Shown one piece after another: positions 35,502 through 44,010 of a stretch of 64,000 nucleotides of DNA (positions are counted from its first letter, which is position 1; the number at the start of each line of letters is the position of its first letter). Under the pieces are notes generated by a model. That model had not been told where the DNA came from and searched no databases. It saw only the letters and a list, made by a program, of their open reading frames with translations. This DNA comes from Bacteroidota bacterium. GTDB taxonomy: Bacteria > Bacteroidota > Bacteroidia > Bacteroidales > WCHB1-69. The position numbers and the translations under genes were made by a program. Where the stretch lies: positions 62,001 to 126,000 of the forward strand of contig JAGDMF010000001.1 of assembly GCA_017860455.1 (NCBI GenBank). The letters are read 5' to 3'.

Positions 35502-36500
35502 ATGAACATAATAGAACAAATTAAAGAGAATGCCAAAAAGGCAAACAAAACCATTGTTCTTCCTGAAGGTGAGGAAGAGAGAACCTTAAAAGCTGCTGAC
35601 ATTGTACTCAAAGAAGGGTATGCCAACATTGTATTATTAGGTAATACTGCTCAAATTGAAAAGCAAGCATCAGAATGGGGATTACAACATATTTCTAAAG
35701 CCAGAATTATTGATCCAATTGCCAATCCACAAAAGGAGATGTATGCTCAAATGTTGTGTGAGATCAGAAAAAGCAAAGGGATGCAAATGGAAGAAGCGCT
35801 TCGTTTAGTGGAAGATCCATTGTATTTAGCAACATTATTGATCAAAAACAAAGAGGTGGATGGTGAAGTAGCTGGAGCAAAAAATGCAACAGGAGATGTA
35901 CTCCGTCCAGCTTTTCAAATTGTTAAAACTTTACCTGGTGTTTCTGTTGTTTCCGGTGCATTCATCATGGTTTTTAAAGATAAAAAATGGGGTGATGATG
36001 GGATTATGGTTTTTGCAGATTGTGCTGCTACACCAAATCCAAATGAAAGAGAACTGGCTGAAATTGCAGTTGTTTCTGCCAGAACGGCTCAATCTATTGC
36101 CAAATTAGATCCAAGAGTTGCTATGTTGAGTTTCTCTACTAAAGGTTCAGCAAAACATGAGATGGTGGACAAAGTAGTTAATGCAACCCGCATTGCCAAA
36201 GAGATGGCTCCTGATTTGAAAATTGATGGTGAATTACAAGCTGACGCCGCTATTGTGCCAAGTGTTGGAGCATCTAAAGCACCTGGCAGTGAAATCGCTG
36301 GTAAAGCTAATGTATTGGTATTCCCTACTTTAGAAGTTGGAAATATTGCTTATAAATTGGTTCAACGTATTGCTGAAGCTGAAGCGGTTGGCCCTATCAT
36401 GCAGGGAATGGCTGCTCCTATCAATGACCTTTCACGCGGATGTTCTGTAGAAGATATCGTTAGTTTAGTTGCTATTACAGCTTGTCAGGCAACAGTTTAA
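35502..36500 (+). CDS. pta: Phosphate acetyltransferase
   Basis: The 332-residue enzyme interconverts acetyl-CoA and acetyl phosphate. It is the short form (PTA_PTB domain only, no regulatory N-terminus), starting IVLPEGEEERTLKAADIVLKEG and containing GAKNATGDVLRPAFQIVKTLPGVSVVSG, SFSTKGSAKHEMVDKV and the end motif GPIMQGMAAPINDLSRGCSVEDIV. It supports acetate production or use. In many fermentative bacteria ackA is adjacent; it is not here, as the 3' neighbour is a convergent sugar acetyltransferase 7 bases away. Confidence 0.96.
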   Translation: MNIIEQIKENAKKANKTIVLPEGEEERTLKAADIVLKEGYANIVLLGNTAQIEKQASEWGLQHISKARIIDPIANPQKEMYAQMLCEIRKSKGMQMEEALRLVEDPLYLATLLIKNKEVDGEVAGAKNATGDVLRPAFQIVKTLPGVSVVSGAFIMVFKDKKWGDDGIMVFADCAATPNPNERELAEIAVVSARTAQSIAKLDPRVAMLSFSTKGSAKHEMVDKVVNATRIAKEMAPDLKIDGELQADAAIVPSVGASKAPGSEIAGKANVLVFPTLEVGNIAYKLVQRIAEAEAVGPIMQGMAAPINDLSRGCSVEDIVSLVAITACQATV

Positions 36501-36507
36501 TACTTGA

Positions 36508-37077
36508 TTATATTTTTATAACTCCGGTTTCCGTGAGTTGATATTGCTCGCCACTCTCTTTACAGGTGGCGAGTTTTTTTTCATTAAAGGATAACTTATG
36601 TCCATATTCACTTACCCAACCTGTTTGTTTCGCAGGATTTCCAATCATTAAAGCATAATCCGGAACATCTTTGGTAACAACACTTCCTGCGCCAATAAAG
36701 GCAAATCTTCCGATGGTATGACCACAAACAATAGTAGCATTTGCTCCAATGGTGGCTCCTTTTTTAACAAGTGTCTTTTCATATTTATCTTTACGAACAA
36801 CAGCACTTCTTGGATGGCCCACATTAGTAAAAACCATGGATGGTCCTAAAAAAACATCATCTTCACATACGACACCCGTATATATGGAAACATTATTCTG
36901 GATTTTTACATTGTTTCCCAGAATCACAAATGGTGCAATCATCACATTTTGACCAATATTGCAGTTTTCCCCAATAACAGAATCGGGCATAATATGACAA
37001 AAATGCCATATTTTAGTTCCTTTTCCGATGTGGCATCCCTCATCAATGTAAGAAGATTCGTGAACAAAGTAATCCAT
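36508..37077 (-). CDS. Left-handed beta-helix sugar N-acetyltransferase (WbpD/WlbB-like)
   Basis: A 189-residue hexapeptide-repeat acyltransferase, with [56 protein letters not shown] in pattern and the [45 protein letters not shown] end region. The family N-acetylates UDP-3-amino sugars for O-antigen or capsule; WbpD-type enzymes work on UDP-GlcNAc(3NH2)A. The C-terminal tail [10 protein letters not shown] is usual for it. The frame is open to 37104, but the -7 box 37102-37109 overlaps that ATG, so 37077 is the start. The terminator of pta lies inside its last codons. No other sugar genes are adjacent. Confidence 0.88.
   Translation of the reverse strand: MDYFVHESSYIDEGCHIGKGTKIWHFCHIMPDSVIGENCNIGQNVMIAPFVILGNNVKIQNNVSIYTGVVCEDDVFLGPSMVFTNVGHPRSAVVRKDKYEKTLVKKGATIGANATIVCGHTIGRFAFIGAGSVVTKDVPDYALMIGNPAKQTGWVSEYGHKLSFNEKKLATCKESGEQYQLTETGVIKI
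36547..36581 (+). terminator. Intrinsic terminator of pta, inside the convergent gene
   Basis: CTCGCCAC (547-554) pairs perfectly with GTGGCGAG (566-573) around an 11-base loop and is followed by eight T residues. It is the strongest terminator in the window. It lies within the coding sequence of the acetyltransferase (the [11 protein letters not shown] region), 47 bases after the pta stop. Confidence 0.9.
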
Positions 37078-37101
37078 AATCCAAGAATTTATTAGATAAC
37101 G

Positions 37102-37109
37102 CAAAAATA
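37102..37109 (-). promoter_or_regulatory. Promoter -7 box of the sugar acetyltransferase
   Basis: The minus strand reads TATTTTTG followed by C, 25 bases upstream of the ATG at 37077. It overlaps the alternative ATG at 37104, which it rules out. Confidence 0.6.
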
Positions 37110-37227
37110 GTAAAAAAAGTGGGTATGTATCAATAGAATATTTTAAAAGTGATCAAACAAATTAGTGTATTCATAAGAAAAATTTAATTACCGCTTTTTC
37201 GCAATTTAATTAGGAATGTAATTTTTT

Positions 37228-37848
37228 TCAGAATCTGTAGTTAAATCCATAGTGCCAATTGTACATACTATAATATTTGTTATGAGAATAACCATATTCA
37301 ATAAAAACTCCCACTTTTTTGAACAAGTATAATGAAAAACCAATCTTTGCACTTAAGTCAATAAAATGATCATTTTTTGTAAAAACATTTTGATAGCTAT
37401 TTTTAAAATCTGACACCAAGCCAAAATTTCCTGCAACATACAAATCGAATCGGGGAATATTCGACTTGAAGAAAAGGGGTACTAAAAATATTTTTGAAGA
37501 TAATCCATATTGCCAACAGTTTTTTGAACCATAAAACAAAGAATTAAATGTGTTTATTTGAGTTGAATCATCATAAATTTGTTCATTAATTTCTTCCTGA
37601 TACCTTCCGATTCTTCCATATCCACCAATGCTAATAAATTCTAGAATTTTATAATTGTATTGAATATTAAAAACTTGCATATCACTTTTAAACTGAACAA
37701 ATTTAAAATTTTCTTTAGTTTGCATATAGTTAAAATCATACTTTGAGTAAGAAAAATCAATTATATGATTAAACTTCAAGGAATCTCTTGAATACACTGA
37801 AATAAATGTAAAAATAAAAATAGAAAAGATAAAAATTTTAATTTTCAT
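37228..37848 (-). CDS. Small outer-membrane beta-barrel protein
   Basis: A 206-residue protein with a signal peptide (MKIKIFIFSIFIFTFISVYS) and alternating amphipathic strands rich in Tyr, Phe and Asn, ending ...WHYGFNYRF, the terminal aromatic residue expected of an outer-membrane barrel. No specific family is recognised. The ATG at 37848 lies inside the end of the preceding receptor gene (11-base overlap); the longer frame from 37878 would give a poor signal peptide. It is the third gene of the DUF4249/TonB receptor cluster. Confidence 0.7.
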   Translation of the reverse strand: MKIKIFIFSIFIFTFISVYSRDSLKFNHIIDFSYSKYDFNYMQTKENFKFVQFKSDMQVFNIQYNYKILEFISIGGYGRIGRYQEEINEQIYDDSTQINTFNSLFYGSKNCWQYGLSSKIFLVPLFFKSNIPRFDLYVAGNFGLVSDFKNSYQNVFTKNDHFIDLSAKIGFSLYLFKKVGVFIEYGYSHNKYYSMYNWHYGFNYRF

Positions 37849-40237
37849 AGTACAGCCATTTCTTAAATTTACTCTCATTGAATTTTTTGAATTGAATTTT
37901 AGGTTTATTCGTTTGATCGAAAAAAACTTTATATGAGAAGGAAGGAATTATTGGGAAATAGCAAATTTGATATAGATTGAGAGGTAAAATTGAATTATCA
38001 AATGTATTATGATAAATTTCTGAAGTTGGGTTGTTGTTATAGTAATAATAGTAAGGATTTTTTCGATTATAAACGTTGTAAATACTGAAACTCCATATCG
38101 ATTTTCTATTATTTTTATTGTAATATGTATAATTCAAAGAAATATCCAATCTATGATAGTTTTTTAATCTCTCACTATTTTTTTCGCCATAAATCAAAGT
38201 TTGAATAAATCCATCTTCAGTAAGTGAAATTTGTTTACCTAAAACTGGTGTGTAAGGCAATCCTGTTTGGAATGTCCAATAAAGATTAAGTTGAATTTTA
38301 CTTGAAATTTGATAAAATAATGTAATTGAAAAATCGTGAGGTCTATCGAAATCAAAAGCATACACTTTTCCGTTATTTATATGTTCATATTGTCTTGTGG
38401 TCTTGGAATAGGTGTACGAAACTGAAGTTTGAATTTTTTTAAATTTTAATTTTGTATAAAATTCTATTCCAACTGATTTTCCAACACCATTTTTTTCAAT
38501 TTTAGACAACCAATAATCATCCCCTTTTATAATAGAATATCCTTCTTTATAAGAACAAAGGTTTTGCATATCTTTATAATAAAAAAGAATACTGGATTGT
38601 TGACGATTATTAAAAAAAACACCTTCCCATCCAATAGAGTAGTGATTTGCAGATGAAGGTTTAAAATTATTATCAGCCGGAAACCAAATTTCGTTTTGTA
38701 TGATACTAGCTCCAGATAACAATAAGTGATTATTTTGTGTAGTTTTGGAATACGCTATAAAAAAAGTATGGTTTTTAGAAAGGTTTAATTTAATATTTAC
38801 TCTTGGTTCTAATGAAAAATTATAATATTTGTTATTTATAAAAGAGGTTAATCTTGCTCCTATGTTAAATAAGAGTAGTTTTTTTATTTTTATTTCATTA
38901 TTCAAGAATATTACATTTTCACCAATAAAATCGATTTGTTTAGAAGATTCATTATTATTCAATTCCATATAAATTGGTACATATTTTTTCAAACAAGATT
39001 CTATTCCAAAATAGAGATTCCAAAACCCGGTTGCATCATATTTAATATGAATTCTTGAAGAAAAATCATCAACAGATGATATGAATTTCAAATTGTAATT
39101 AACTTTGTCTGTATCCTGACGAATGGTATAATAAACATTATCTTTCGCTCTATATTTTGTATAAGAAGCCCCTAAGATTAAAAATAGTTTTGGACTTACA
39201 ATTGACTTCCATTGAACAGAAGAAAGCACATTCCCCCATATATGAGTACTGTTGTGATTAATAATATCATTATTGTATCCATCATTTTTTTTTCTGAAGT
39301 TTAAATAATCATCTCCATAATATAAATTATAGCTTATTACATTTTTATCATTTGGTTTCCAAGTGTATTTTCCGTTAATATCATGAAACCCGTATAGCAT
39401 GTAGACACTATTTCCTTCTGTAGATGTTGCTAAAAGTAATAATGGTTCAATCAATGTTTTCCTGGCAGTAATAATGAAGCTTGATTTATATTTACTTATT
39501 GGACCTTCTATAGCGAATGATAAATCTGTTAATCCGATTGAATAATTACCGTTCAATTCTTTATTATTTCCCTCTTTTTGAGTAATATCTATAAAGGAAG
39601 AAATTTTACCTCCAAATTTTGCAGGGAAATCTCCCTTATAAACATCAATACTATTGATAATATCAGGATTAAAAACAGAAAAAAAACCGGCTAAGTGGTT
39701 TACATATAAGACGGGAACATTGTCAAACAAGTACATATTTTGCCCTGGATCTCCACCTCTTATCAACAAGGTGCTACTTCCTTCTTTAGGACCACTTATT
39801 CCGGGTAATGTTTGTAATGCTCTTCCAATATCTACTTTTCCTCCCAACGAAGGAATGTTTTCTATTTCATTAATCAATAACGTGCTTTTATTAGCTTGGT
39901 TTATGGGCTTTGCAGTAATTTCATATTCATTTAATTTTAAACTCTGTTCTAGGTAAATTGTAAAATAATTTTTGGATTTTGGAAGTATTATAGTATCAAT
40001 AGTAGTGTATCCCAAATATGAAAATTTTAATGTACATGGTATCTGAACAACTAAACTGAAATAACCATTATTGTCAGTATAAGTTCCCATTTTATTTATA
40101 CTATCTAATATTGTTGCACCGATTAGAACTTCACCTGATCTTATATCTTTAACAACACCATTAATTTGTATACTGTTTTGCGAAAATAATAGATTGACTG
40201 ATAGTAAAAAAATAAATATAAAGAGTGTCCTTTTCAT
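37838..40237 (-). CDS. TonB-dependent receptor with carboxypeptidase-like N-domain
   Basis: A 799-residue receptor: signal peptide (cleavage after LLFSQ), CarboxypepD_reg-like domain (INGVVKDIRSGEVLIGATIL, residues 24-100), plug with GKVDIGRALQTLPGISGPKEGSSTLLIRGGDPGQNMYLFDNVPVLYVNHLAG, and a 22-strand-type barrel. The plug matches the FecA-like subgroup found beside DUF4249 lipoproteins. The barrel part is unusually Lys-, Asn- and Tyr-rich, in keeping with the high AT content of this cluster. The substrate is unknown. It begins 11 bases after the DUF4249 gene. Confidence 0.9.
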   Translation of the reverse strand: MKRTLFIFIFLLSVNLLFSQNSIQINGVVKDIRSGEVLIGATILDSINKMGTYTDNNGYFSLVVQIPCTLKFSYLGYTTIDTIILPKSKNYFTIYLEQSLKLNEYEITAKPINQANKSTLLINEIENIPSLGGKVDIGRALQTLPGISGPKEGSSTLLIRGGDPGQNMYLFDNVPVLYVNHLAGFFSVFNPDIINSIDVYKGDFPAKFGGKISSFIDITQKEGNNKELNGNYSIGLTDLSFAIEGPISKYKSSFIITARKTLIEPLLLLATSTEGNSVYMLYGFHDINGKYTWKPNDKNVISYNLYYGDDYLNFRKKNDGYNNDIINHNSTHIWGNVLSSVQWKSIVSPKLFLILGASYTKYRAKDNVYYTIRQDTDKVNYNLKFISSVDDFSSRIHIKYDATGFWNLYFGIESCLKKYVPIYMELNNNESSKQIDFIGENVIFLNNEIKIKKLLLFNIGARLTSFINNKYYNFSLEPRVNIKLNLSKNHTFFIAYSKTTQNNHLLLSGASIIQNEIWFPADNNFKPSSANHYSIGWEGVFFNNRQQSSILFYYKDMQNLCSYKEGYSIIKGDDYWLSKIEKNGVGKSVGIEFYTKLKFKKIQTSVSYTYSKTTRQYEHINNGKVYAFDFDRPHDFSITLFYQISSKIQLNLYWTFQTGLPYTPVLGKQISLTEDGFIQTLIYGEKNSERLKNYHRLDISLNYTYYNKNNRKSIWSFSIYNVYNRKNPYYYYYNNNPTSEIYHNTFDNSILPLNLYQICYFPIIPSFSYKVFFDQTNKPKIQFKKFNESKFKKWLYYEN

Positions 40238-40248
40238 ATTATATCAGA

Positions 40249-41124
40249 TTATGGAATGATTGTATCTGATAGGAAATAGGAATACCCTGCAAAAATTCCA
40301 TAAGTTCCTTGAATATTTGAATAAATATTTGAATAAGTTGGTGTATTATCAAAATTAGGATATATACCTTGTTGATAAATGTACATACTCTTTAAATATT
40401 GATAATAATTATAGCTTATTGATCTTAATTCAACCTGAATTGGTTTAAAAATGGGTTGATAATTTGAAAATGATGTAGCAGTATAATTTACAGTCATATT
40501 ATAACTATTTCCATTAAAATTTTCATTACTAAATACTAAGATTGGTAAACCTTCACTAATTAACACAGGATCAGTAAATTGGGCTAAGTTGACGTAACTA
40601 TTTTCATTTTCATTTACTTCTTTAATTATTAGTTGATAATATTTTCTTTCATTTTCCTGATTTTCAATCTTAACTGTTATCGAAGAGTATAATTCACCTT
40701 CATCAGTAATTCCGGCAATTTTGACATGTTTTATATTTGAAATAATCTGTTTTTTGGGTAAAAAATCAGAACAATAATATGTTCCTTGATTAGGAACAGT
40801 TATTTCACAAGAATATTTATGATTTTCTTCTAATAAATCACTAGACGAATAACAACCTTCCCCTATATAAATGAGGTTTTCTACATATTGATCATCTTTA
40901 TACATCTTTATGGATGCATTTTCAATATTTTGGAATGTAGTATCATTCATTTTTGCAGTAAAAGAAACATGAATAATCAATTCTTGTTGAGAAGAGAAAA
41001 TTGAATTAATGACTACCTTTTGAATATCCGGAAATTGATCTTGAACCAAGTCCCGACAAGAGATTAACACTGAGATTATTCCCAGATAAATAAAAATTTT
41101 ATACACAATTGTAAAATGTTTCAT
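40249..41124 (-). CDS. DUF4249 family outer-membrane lipoprotein
   Basis: A 291-residue lipoprotein: the signal sequence ends SVLISC with Cys at residue 23 as the lipid attachment site, followed by RDLVQDQFPDIQKVVINSIFS. A beta-sandwich region with ASIKMYKDDQYVEN and YSCEITVPNQGTYYCSD follows. DUF4249 proteins occur as companions of TonB-dependent receptors and are thought to act at the outer membrane in capture of an unknown ligand. A -7 box at 41235-41242 lies 110 bases upstream, so the operon has a long leader of about 100 bases with no recognisable structured RNA. Confidence 0.85.
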   Translation of the reverse strand: MKHFTIVYKIFIYLGIISVLISCRDLVQDQFPDIQKVVINSIFSSQQELIIHVSFTAKMNDTTFQNIENASIKMYKDDQYVENLIYIGEGCYSSSDLLEENHKYSCEITVPNQGTYYCSDFLPKKQIISNIKHVKIAGITDEGELYSSITVKIENQENERKYYQLIIKEVNENENSYVNLAQFTDPVLISEGLPILVFSNENFNGNSYNMTVNYTATSFSNYQPIFKPIQVELRSISYNYYQYLKSMYIYQQGIYPNFDNTPTYSNIYSNIQGTYGIFAGYSYFLSDTIIP

Positions 41125-41234
41125 TTTATTTTCAAACTGTTTTTCAAATTAAAAAAAATTAACAAGTATTGATAACTTTCTAAATGATAAAAACAAATAA
41201 AAAAGGATGTAAAAATTCCATTCGTTTTATTTTG

Positions 41235-41242
41235 CAAATATA
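41235..41242 (-). promoter_or_regulatory. Promoter -7 box of the DUF4249/TonB receptor operon
   Basis: The minus strand reads TATATTTG followed by C. An ATTG at 41265-41268 on the same strand could serve as a weak -33 box at a 22-base spacing. Confidence 0.55.
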
Positions 41243-41297
41243 TTTAATTTTTTGAATTTAATATCAATGCAATACAATTTATTATCATTTTTTTAAT

Positions 41298-41305
41298 TAC
41301 TTTTG
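41298..41305 (+). promoter_or_regulatory. Promoter -7 box of the thioesterase gene
   Basis: TACTTTTG matches TAnnTTTG, 44 bases before the ATG at 41350. No -33 box is evident at the normal distance. Confidence 0.5.
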
Positions 41306-41349
41306 ATAAACAATTTTCAAATTGTTAACATTCTAAATATCAATATTTT

Positions 41350-41790
41350 ATGGAAAATAAAGTTATAATACCGGTTTGGACTGATACCGTTCGTTTAGTA
41401 AAAAGTGAAGATTTGAATCACCATGGAACTCTATTTGCCGGGAGAACGGCTGAGTGGTTTGTTGAGTCAGGTTTTGTGTCTGCAGCAGCAATCATTAATC
41501 CTAAACATGTGGTGTGTTTAAAAATTCACGGTATGTATTTTACGAAACCGGTTGGACCAGGTCAAATATTAAAATTCTCTTCGAAAATTGTATTTGCAGG
41601 TAAAAGTAGTATGGTGGCTTACATCAAGGTTACAACGGGTATTGATAATGAATCGTTTGTAAACGGGTTTATCACCTTTATTCATGTTGATGAAACAACC
41701 AATGCTACACCACATGGTCTTGTTATTGAACCTCAAACGGAAGAAGAAAAAGCTTTATATAATCAAGCCAGAGAATTGAGAAAAAGCTAA
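41350..41790 (+). CDS. Acyl-CoA thioesterase (hotdog fold, YciA/BFIT-like)
   Basis: A 146-residue single hotdog-domain thioesterase. The early segment LNHHGTLFAGRTAEWFVESGFVSAAAI holds the conserved NHxGTLFGG-type motif with the catalytic Asn/His region and Glu/Asp on the long helix. It hydrolyses acyl-CoA thioesters; the chain length preference cannot be told. It is a single-gene unit, with a terminator shared with the convergent methyltransferase 3 bases after the stop codon. Confidence 0.88.
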   Translation: MENKVIIPVWTDTVRLVKSEDLNHHGTLFAGRTAEWFVESGFVSAAAIINPKHVVCLKIHGMYFTKPVGPGQILKFSSKIVFAGKSSMVAYIKVTTGIDNESFVNGFITFIHVDETTNATPHGLVIEPQTEEEKALYNQARELRKS

Positions 41791-41792
41791 GA

Positions 41793-41827
41793 GTTCATTA
41801 TTTAAATGAACCCTTATTTTTTTACCA
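41793..41827. terminator. Bidirectional terminator between thioesterase and methyltransferase
   Basis: GTTCATT (793-799) pairs with AATGAAC (805-811), followed on the plus strand by a T-rich run. On the minus strand the stem is followed by an A/T-rich stretch, so it may serve both convergent genes. Confidence 0.7.
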
Positions 41828-42584
41828 ATATATAGCTAAAGTAAACATACTCCTGGTTTTTAATTTTTCTATAGGTTTCTGAATCTATAGCACCTGAAAA
41901 ATTTAAAGCAACTTTATGTAAGAAGAAAGGTGTCAGTTTTTTAACCAAATCTCTTCTTCTTTGATCATCTTGATTTAATGCTTCTATTACTTGATTATTG
42001 ATGTTTTTTTCGTGTATAATCTTCATACCACATTGGGCCAATTCTTGTTTAAATTTTTCCATTTCGTAATCAAAACGAAAATCTGTATATAGAAAATGGC
42101 CATTAGGTCTTAAAATTCTATGAACTTCACTTAAAAATGATTTATTATCGGGATATCTATGTGAAGATTCCACATTTAAAACAACATCAACAGATTCATT
42201 ATTCAAATTTAACTTTTGGGCATCTCCCTGTAAAAACTTAAGATTGGGATGTTTGTGATGTTTGGCCGAAAATTCTATTGCTTTCATCTCTAAATCAATC
42301 CCTAAGGCAGATTTGGGGTTGAAAGTTTGAGTTAAATAAGAGATTCCACCACCTCTTCCGGATCCAATTTCAACAATATCTTTTTGATTCAGAGGAACAT
42401 GTTTTGTAAAATGGTGATAAAGCTGGATGGAGTACCTATTGGATTCATGATGATGATCTAAATGAATATGATCGTCTGGATCGTGATATCCATAATTCAT
42501 AAGTTGAATTTCTGCTTTTTTGTCCACCAGGCTTACATACCAGTACCACCATCTGAACATCATTTCTTTCAGGTAAGATTTCAT
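41814..42584 (-). CDS. Class I SAM-dependent methyltransferase, probable lipid or polyketide methyltransferase
   Basis: A 256-residue methyltransferase. The SAM-binding motif I is DIVEIGSGRGGGISYLTQTF, followed by ALGIDLEMKAIEFSAK (acidic loop) and SVDVVLNVESSHRYPDNKSFLSEVHRILRPNGHFLYTDFR (motifs II-III). This pattern resembles phthiotriol/sterol-type methyltransferases acting on lipids. An amphipathic N-terminal segment with WWYWYVSLV may touch the membrane. The start at 42584 (MKSYLKEMMF) gives a normal length; the longer frame overlaps the upstream acyltransferase by 40 bases. The pairing with an acyltransferase supports a lipid substrate, but this is inference. Confidence 0.82.
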   Translation of the reverse strand: MKSYLKEMMFRWWYWYVSLVDKKAEIQLMNYGYHDPDDHIHLDHHHESNRYSIQLYHHFTKHVPLNQKDIVEIGSGRGGGISYLTQTFNPKSALGIDLEMKAIEFSAKHHKHPNLKFLQGDAQKLNLNNESVDVVLNVESSHRYPDNKSFLSEVHRILRPNGHFLYTDFRFDYEMEKFKQELAQCGMKIIHEKNINNQVIEALNQDDQRRRDLVKKLTPFFLHKVALNFSGAIDSETYRKIKNQEYVYFSYILVKK

Positions 42585-42616
42585 AAAAAATATTGAGTTA
42601 GTTAATAAATGTCGTT

Positions 42617-43438
42617 TTATAAACCATAAACGATATCTCTCACTTTTTGAGCCCAAGAATAATGATTATTGGATTTGTCAAATGTTTGATACGAAATGGG
42701 TTTGCCAATTTTTACATGAATTGTTTTGCCTCGTTTTTTAAACATTTCACGCGTTAATAAACTTAATTCCAAATTAAGCTTAATGCCGAATACCTTTCTT
42801 AATACAAAAATGGTATAAAAAAGAATTGAATTTCTTCCATAAAAATGGAAAGGAACAATATCTCTTTGGCACGAAACTGCTTTCCCTATAAAGCTTTTTT
42901 GCCAGGGAGCATCCTGAATTTTCCAATGATATAAACGGGAAACCTCTCCTGCAGGGAAATGGGTCATAGGAGAATCAGATTCATATATTTTTTCAAGAGC
43001 TAAAATATATTCTCTTGAGGTTCTATCATATACGTTTACTGATGCAATTAAGGGTTTCAGTTGTGGAATAAATGTAAACGCATCATTGCCTATCGCTTTT
43101 AAAGTTCCGTATTTTTTACAGACGGTATGGGTTAATATTAATCCATCGATCACCCCAAACGGATGGTTGGCAACAAAAAAGCATTTACCATGCTCCGGCA
43201 AATGCTCTAAACCTTCTATTTCAATTTTTATTTGGAACTCTTCAATCACCTTTTCCAGAAAAGTAACTTCAGACGTATCTGAATACTTATTCATTATTCT
43301 ATTCATTTCATCCTCTTTCATAAACCAGGAAATAAGACGAAACATAAATTTGGGAAGTTTTTTTAAAAACATTGAATCACTTTCCAAAATTTTACTTTCG
43401 ATATCCAAATACTTCACTTTGATTTCATTAGAAGACAT
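42617..43438 (-). CDS. Lysophospholipid acyltransferase family protein
   Basis: A 273-residue PlsC-fold acyltransferase with motif I FFVANHPFGVIDG (NHPFGxxD form of HX4D) and a later HFPAGEVSR corresponding to motif III. This NHPFG subgroup is found next to hemolysin/ornithine-lipid and ladderane-like genes and acylates glycerol or amino-acid lipids. It is the first gene of a two-gene unit with the methyltransferase and has a -7 box at 43496-43503. The stretch beyond, 43545-43898, is repeat DNA. Confidence 0.85.
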   Translation of the reverse strand: MSSNEIKVKYLDIESKILESDSMFLKKLPKFMFRLISWFMKEDEMNRIMNKYSDTSEVTFLEKVIEEFQIKIEIEGLEHLPEHGKCFFVANHPFGVIDGLILTHTVCKKYGTLKAIGNDAFTFIPQLKPLIASVNVYDRTSREYILALEKIYESDSPMTHFPAGEVSRLYHWKIQDAPWQKSFIGKAVSCQRDIVPFHFYGRNSILFYTIFVLRKVFGIKLNLELSLLTREMFKKRGKTIHVKIGKPISYQTFDKSNNHYSWAQKVRDIVYGL

Positions 43439-43495
43439 AATTATGATGTTTTTGAATAATTAATTAATTGATTGCGGTTTTCAAAAGGTACACCA

Positions 43496-43503
43496 CAAAA
43501 ATA
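43496..43503 (-). promoter_or_regulatory. Promoter -7 box of the acyltransferase/methyltransferase unit
   Basis: The minus strand reads TATTTTTG, 58 bases upstream of the start at 43438. The TTTTG of the adjacent repeat is not at the right distance to act as -33 box. Confidence 0.55.
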
Positions 43504-43544
43504 CGAAAAAAAATTAAAATAAATTAAAGTTTTGAAAACTAGTA

Positions 43545-43691
43545 GGGCAAAGGGCAAAAGGCAAAGGGCGAAGGACAAACTTTTCAGGTTTTGGGTTTTG
43601 GGTTTTGGATTTTGGATTTTGGGTTTTGGGTATTGGGTTTTGGGTTTAAGGTATCAGGTTTTAGGTTTTAGGTTTTAGGTTTTAGGTTTTA
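43545..43691. repeat. Heptamer array: GGGCAAA, TTTTGGG and GGTTTTA sections
   Basis: Three runs of degenerate heptamers follow each other: GGGCAAA-like words (43545-43575), about nine TTTTGGG words with TTTTGGA variants (43579-43648), and about six GGTTTTA words (43650-43691). The first section is the reverse complement of the TTTGCCC-type words at 31694-31725 and 47121-47211. No gene is present; open frames here are artefacts of the repeats. Confidence 0.85.
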
Positions 43692-43702
43692 AATGTTAAT
43701 TG

Positions 43703-43898
43703 TTACTTGTTACTTGTTACTTGTTACCTATTACCTGTTACCTGTTACCTGTTACTTGTTACCTGATACTTATTACCTATTACCTATTACCTATTACCTG
43801 TTACCTGTTACTTGTTACCTGTTACTTGTTACCTATTACCTGTTACCTATTACCTGTTACCTGTTACCTGTTACCTATTACTTGTTACCTATTACTTG
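43703..43898. repeat. 28 in-register heptamers TTACYTR
   Basis: Exactly 28 copies of a 7-base unit (196 bases) run without a single insertion or deletion. Only positions 5-7 vary, giving TTACTTG, TTACCTG and TTACCTA; one copy is ATACTTA. A unit of seven changes reading frame each copy, and no plus-frame stop arises except in the odd copy, which explains spurious open frames of up to 98 codons. It ends 67 bases before the sufC -7 box. Confidence 0.9.
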
Positions 43899-43940
43899 TT
43901 GGTTTATCGTTTTTTTCAATCTGATCTATTTACATTTTCT

Positions 43941-43973
43941 TTTGAATCATTCCAAAAATCTAATGTATATTTG
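43941..43973 (+). promoter_or_regulatory. Promoter of sufCD (-33 TTTG and -7 TATATTTG)
   Basis: TTTG at 43941-43944 and TATATTTG at 43966-43973, with 21 bases between, form a full match to the Bacteroidota promoter. The sufC ATG follows 37 bases after the -7 box. Confidence 0.7.
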
Positions 43974-44010
43974 CAGTTCTAAATATTAATACAATAAAAT
44001 ATAACATAAT

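Noticed and set aside
37077-37104. Longer start of the sugar acetyltransferase at 37104
   Set aside because: The ATG overlaps the -7 box at 37102-37109; the ATG at 37077 matches the family N-terminus.
41125-41297. Structured RNA in the long leader of the DUF4249 operon
   Set aside because: The about 110-base leader is nearly pure A/T with short inverted words only; I see no conserved aptamer words or stable stem.
43693-43989. Open frames of 98 and 74 codons (Cys/Tyr/Leu-rich) over the heptamer array
   Set aside because: They are translations of TTACYTR repeats in two frames; a 7-base unit without stops keeps all frames open. No promoter, no start context and no natural protein composition.
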